Assembly: GCA_038239195.1 (NCBI GenBank)
Contig: JBBSEZ010000453.1
Coordinates: 1 to 8,044, forward strand
Source of the DNA: JBBSEZ01 sp038239195
GTDB taxonomy: Bacteria > Planctomycetota > Planctomycetia > Gemmatales > Gemmataceae
DNA: 8,044 nucleotides
Direction: 5' to 3'
Below the pieces are notes generated by a model. That model searched no databases, was not told where the DNA came from, and saw only the letters and a list, made by a program, of their open reading frames with translations. Below, in pieces: positions 5,482-8,044 of the stretch (position 1 is its first letter; every line of letters starts with the position of its first letter). Made by a program: the position numbers and the translations under genes.

Positions 5482-6717
5482 GTGCCGCAACAAATCCATC
5501 AGCACACCTTCGCCAACGGGCTCACCCTGCTCGCCGAACGCATGGAGCACGTCCGCTCGGCCGCTCTCTATTTCCTTGTCCCGGCGGGGTGCGCGTATGA
5601 CCCGCCGGAACGCCTCGGCCTGGCGAACGTGCTCTCCAATCTCATCCCGCGCGGCGCCGGCTCGCGCAACAGCCGCGAGCTCGACACCGCGCTGGACAAC
5701 CTCGGCGTCGATCGCAGCGAGAGCGTCGGGCTGATGCACGTGCGCTTCTGGGGCGGGACCGTGGCCCGCAACCTCCCCGCCACCCTCGAGCTGTACGCCG
5801 ACCTGCTGCGCCGCCCCCATCTGCCCGAGGAGGAGCTGGAGCCGGTGCAGTCCTCCGCGTTGCAGGACCTGCGCGGCCTCGAGGACGAGCCCAGCTCCAA
5901 GGCGATGGTCGAACTGCACAAACGCACCTACCCGTCGCCCCTCGGCAACGACCCGCGCGGCACCCCCGAAAGCATCGAGGCGATGACCATCGACGACGTG
6001 GCCCGCTACTACCGCCGTCACTTCGGGCCGCGCGGCACCATCGTCTCCGTGGCGGGCTACGTGGACTGGCCCCAGTTGCGCGACCAGGTCGAACGGCTGT
6101 TCGGCGACTGGCACGGGGGAGAGGCCCAGGAGCTGCGCTACGGGCCCCAGCCCGAGAAGCGCGCTCACTTCACCAAGGAGCTGGAACAGACGCAAATAGC
6201 TCTGGCACATCCCAGCGTTCCCATCGGGCACCCCGAATACTATGCCGCCCTCGGTGCCGTCAACGTCCTCTCCGGCGGGATGAGCTCGCGGCTGTTCACG
6301 GAGATCCGCGAGAAGGAGGGCCTGTGCTACTCGGTCGGCGCCTCCTACCAGCCGTTGAAGGACCGCGCGACGATCATCAGCCACGCCGCCTCCCTCAACG
6401 ATCAGGCCCAGCGAACGCTCGACTTGTTGCTGCGCGAGCTGAATCGCCTGGCCGAGGGCGTGGCCGACGAGGAGGTGGCCCGCGTGCGCGTCGGGCTCAA
6501 GACGTCGCTCATCATGAAGCAGGAATCGACCTCGGCGCGGGCCGGCTCGCTGGCGTCGGACTGGTATCACCTCGGTCGGGTGCGCAGCTTTGACGAGCTC
6601 CAGGCCGCCGTCGATGGGCTCACCCCCGCCGCCATCACCGACCACGTGCGCCGCCACCCGCCGCGCGACCTGAGCATGGTCACCATCGGGCCCAAGGAAC
6701 TGAACGTCCCGGCGTGA
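5482..6717 (+). CDS. M16 peptidase-like subunit without the zinc motif (substrate-binding partner)
   Basis: A 411-residue protein with the M16B two-domain fold. Where active members have HxxEH, it reads Asn49-Val-Leu-Ser-Asn53, and the distal zinc Glu is replaced by Asp129, so it should not bind zinc. It keeps the C-terminal R/Y pair, Arg276 and Tyr283 (in IREKEGLCY), which holds the substrate in this family. This is the pattern of the non-catalytic partner in heterodimeric M16B peptidases. No signal peptide is visible. GTG at 5482 is preferred: GAGG at 5473-5476 is five bases upstream, and the resulting start (MPQQIHQHTFANGLTLL) lines up with that of the next gene. An in-frame GTG at 5476 overlaps that ribosome binding site. 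The catalytic partner follows after 49 bases, which suggests one operon. Confidence 0.87.
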   Translation: MPQQIHQHTFANGLTLLAERMEHVRSAALYFLVPAGCAYDPPERLGLANVLSNLIPRGAGSRNSRELDTALDNLGVDRSESVGLMHVRFWGGTVARNLPATLELYADLLRRPHLPEEELEPVQSSALQDLRGLEDEPSSKAMVELHKRTYPSPLGNDPRGTPESIEAMTIDDVARYYRRHFGPRGTIVSVAGYVDWPQLRDQVERLFGDWHGGEAQELRYGPQPEKRAHFTKELEQTQIALAHPSVPIGHPEYYAALGAVNVLSGGMSSRLFTEIREKEGLCYSVGASYQPLKDRATIISHAASLNDQAQRTLDLLLRELNRLAEGVADEEVARVRVGLKTSLIMKQESTSARAGSLASDWYHLGRVRSFDELQAAVDGLTPAAITDHVRRHPPRDLSMVTIGPKELNVPA

Positions 6718-6766
6718 GCGCCTCCGGCGAACTTTCCGCGATCGCCCTCGATTGGAGAACTCCCGC

Positions 6767-8008
6767 ATGCCCTTCCACAGCGAAAAGCTGCCCAACGGCT
6801 TGCAGATCATTGGCGAGACCAGCCCCTCGGCGCGTTCGGTCGCGCTGGGCTTCTTCGTCCGTACCGGCTCGCGCGACGAGGCGCCCGAGGAGTCGGGCGT
6901 GACGCACTTCCTCGAGCACATGGTGTTCAAGGGCACGCCGCGGCGCTCTGCCTTCGACGTCAACCGCGACTTCGACCGGATCGGCGCCGACTACAACGCC
7001 TATACCAGCGAGGAGAACACCGTCTTTCACGCGGCGGTCCTCCCCGAATACGTCCCGGAGGCGGTGGACGTGATCGCCGACATCCTCCGGCCGAGCTTGC
7101 GCGAAGAAGACTTCCAGATGGAGAAGAAGGTCATCATCAACGAGATCGGCCGCTACGAAGACATGCCGATGTATGCGGCCTACGACCGCACCCGCAAGGC
7201 CCACTTCGGCGACCACAAGCTCGGCAACAGCGTCCTCGGCACTCCCGAGAGCATCACCGCCCTGACGCGCGACCAGATGCACCGCTACTTCGCGAAGCGC
7301 TACGTCGCGACCAACATCACCGTCGCCGTCGCCGGCAACTTCGAGTGGCCGCGCTTCGTCGAGGTGGTGGCCAGGCACTGCGGGCAGTGGCAAGACGGGC
7401 CCGTCGGCCGCGACGGGCTCTTTCAGGCGCCGGGGACGGGGCGGTTCGAGATCGTTCGGCGCGCCAAGGTGGCGCAAGAGTACGTGATGATGATGGCGCC
7501 CGCGCCCGCCGCCGACTCGCCGTTGCGCCACGCGGCCGACCTGCTGTCGATGGCGCTGGGGGACGATTCGGGCAGCCGCCTCTACTGGGCCCTGATCGAC
7601 CCGGGGCTGGCCGACTCGGCCGACTGCGGCTTTCACGAGAACGAGGCCTCGGGCACGTTCATGACCTCGTTCAGCGGCGAGCCGGCGGCGACGGCGAGCA
7701 ACCTCGAAATCGTGCGCAAGGTACTGCGCGAGGTGCAAGAGAAGGGGATCGCCGAGGAGGAACTGAACCAGGCGCGCAGCAAGGTCCTCTCGCGGGTGGT
7801 GCGCGGCAACGAGAGGCCCAAGGGCCGCATGCAGGCCCTCGGCATGAACTGGACCTATCAGAAGGAATACCGCACGGTCGATGACGACCTCAAGGCCTTT
7901 GAGGGGGTGACGCTCGGCGACGTGCGCGAGGTGCTGACGCGCTTCCCACTCGAGAAGGTGACGACGCTGGCGCTAGGGCCGCTCGAGCAGCTCAACGGGG
8001 CGCACTGA
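6767..8008 (+). CDS. M16 family zinc metallopeptidase, catalytic subunit
   Basis: A 413-residue M16B peptidase with an intact inverted zinc motif His47-Phe-Leu-Glu50-His51 and the distal zinc ligand Glu126 (in KVIINEI), 74 residues after His51, the normal spacing. The start MPFHSEKLPNGLQIIGE is typical of the family. At the position of the R/Y pair it reads LYWALIDPGLADSAD (about 272-286), so the pair is missing and must come from the upstream protein. A heterodimer that degrades peptides or processes a precursor in the cytoplasm is inferred. GGAG (6754-6757) lies nine bases before the ATG; an in-frame TTG at 6752 overlaps it and is less likely. The gene lies 49 bases after its partner in the same orientation. 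No substrate can be named. Confidence 0.92.
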   Translation: MPFHSEKLPNGLQIIGETSPSARSVALGFFVRTGSRDEAPEESGVTHFLEHMVFKGTPRRSAFDVNRDFDRIGADYNAYTSEENTVFHAAVLPEYVPEAVDVIADILRPSLREEDFQMEKKVIINEIGRYEDMPMYAAYDRTRKAHFGDHKLGNSVLGTPESITALTRDQMHRYFAKRYVATNITVAVAGNFEWPRFVEVVARHCGQWQDGPVGRDGLFQAPGTGRFEIVRRAKVAQEYVMMMAPAPAADSPLRHAADLLSMALGDDSGSRLYWALIDPGLADSADCGFHENEASGTFMTSFSGEPAATASNLEIVRKVLREVQEKGIAEEELNQARSKVLSRVVRGNERPKGRMQALGMNWTYQKEYRTVDDDLKAFEGVTLGDVREVLTRFPLEKVTTLALGPLEQLNGAH

Positions 8009-8014
8009 GCGCCG

Positions 8015-8044
8015 TAGGGTGGGCCGAGGCTTTGCGAGGCCCAC
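8015..8044 (+). repeat. Palindromic intergenic element, cut by the window edge
   Basis: Seven bases after the M16 stop, GTGGGCC (8019-8025) and GGCCCAC (8038-8044) form a perfect 7-bp inverted repeat with a 12-base loop. The wording TAGGGTGGGCC...GGCCCAC resembles dispersed palindromes common in planctomycete and other genomes (recollection, not verified). No T-run can be seen because the window ends. It could also act as a terminator for the M16 genes. Confidence 0.45.

Noticed and set aside
5389..6963. 524-residue open frame on the minus strand, antisense to the first M16 gene
   Set aside because: Overlaps two well-supported genes and has no motif or credible ribosome binding site.

Overview
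This high-GC window (clearly well above 60% by eye) reads best as chromosome of a planctomycete. The main clue is at the left edge. The first bases are the 3' terminus of a 16S rRNA gene, including the anti-Shine-Dalgarno. About 95 bases later comes a strong rho-independent terminator, with no spacer tRNA and no 23S gene after it. A 16S gene unlinked from 23S-5S is a known planctomycete arrangement. The protein-coding content (M24 peptidase, ferritin-like protein, valine-rich exported protein, TssK, paired M16 peptidases) is compatible with that phylum, but no marker in the window fixes the genus.

Layout. Bases 1-137 hold the 16S tail, a trailer hairpin and the terminator. Bases 304-1398 encode an M24 metallopeptidase (Xaa-Pro peptidase type) with all five metal ligands. 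A near-perfect sigma-54 promoter at 1432-1447 precedes a ferritin-like di-iron protein (1491-1979). A small proline-rich protein with an excellent ribosome binding site follows 18 bases later (from 1998); its frame has no stop until after a tRNA-Ser(GGA) gene (2236-2322). Convergent to these on the minus strand is a secreted valine-rich protein of unknown function (2343-2939). An intergenic region of about 235 bases separates it from a divergent tssK gene (3176-4612), the type VI secretion baseplate subunit, which has no other T6SS gene beside it here. The end of tssK and the following 75 bases are full of palindromes. A GNAT acetyltransferase (4827-5420, with its own extended -10 promoter) then leads into two M16 peptidase genes (5482-6717 and 6767-8008). 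The window ends inside what looks like a dispersed palindromic repeat.

How the genes work together. The two M16 proteins are complementary halves of one enzyme: the first lacks the zinc motif but keeps the substrate-binding Arg/Tyr pair, and the second has the zinc motif but lacks the pair. They should act as a heterodimer. The ferritin-like and proline-rich genes form a small probable transcription unit under sigma-54 control. The remaining genes look like independent housekeeping or accessory units. I did not find an unmistakable new defence or mobile system. The most unusual items are the sigma-54-driven ferritin unit, the reading frame that runs through the tRNA, the solitary tssK and its structured 3' end.
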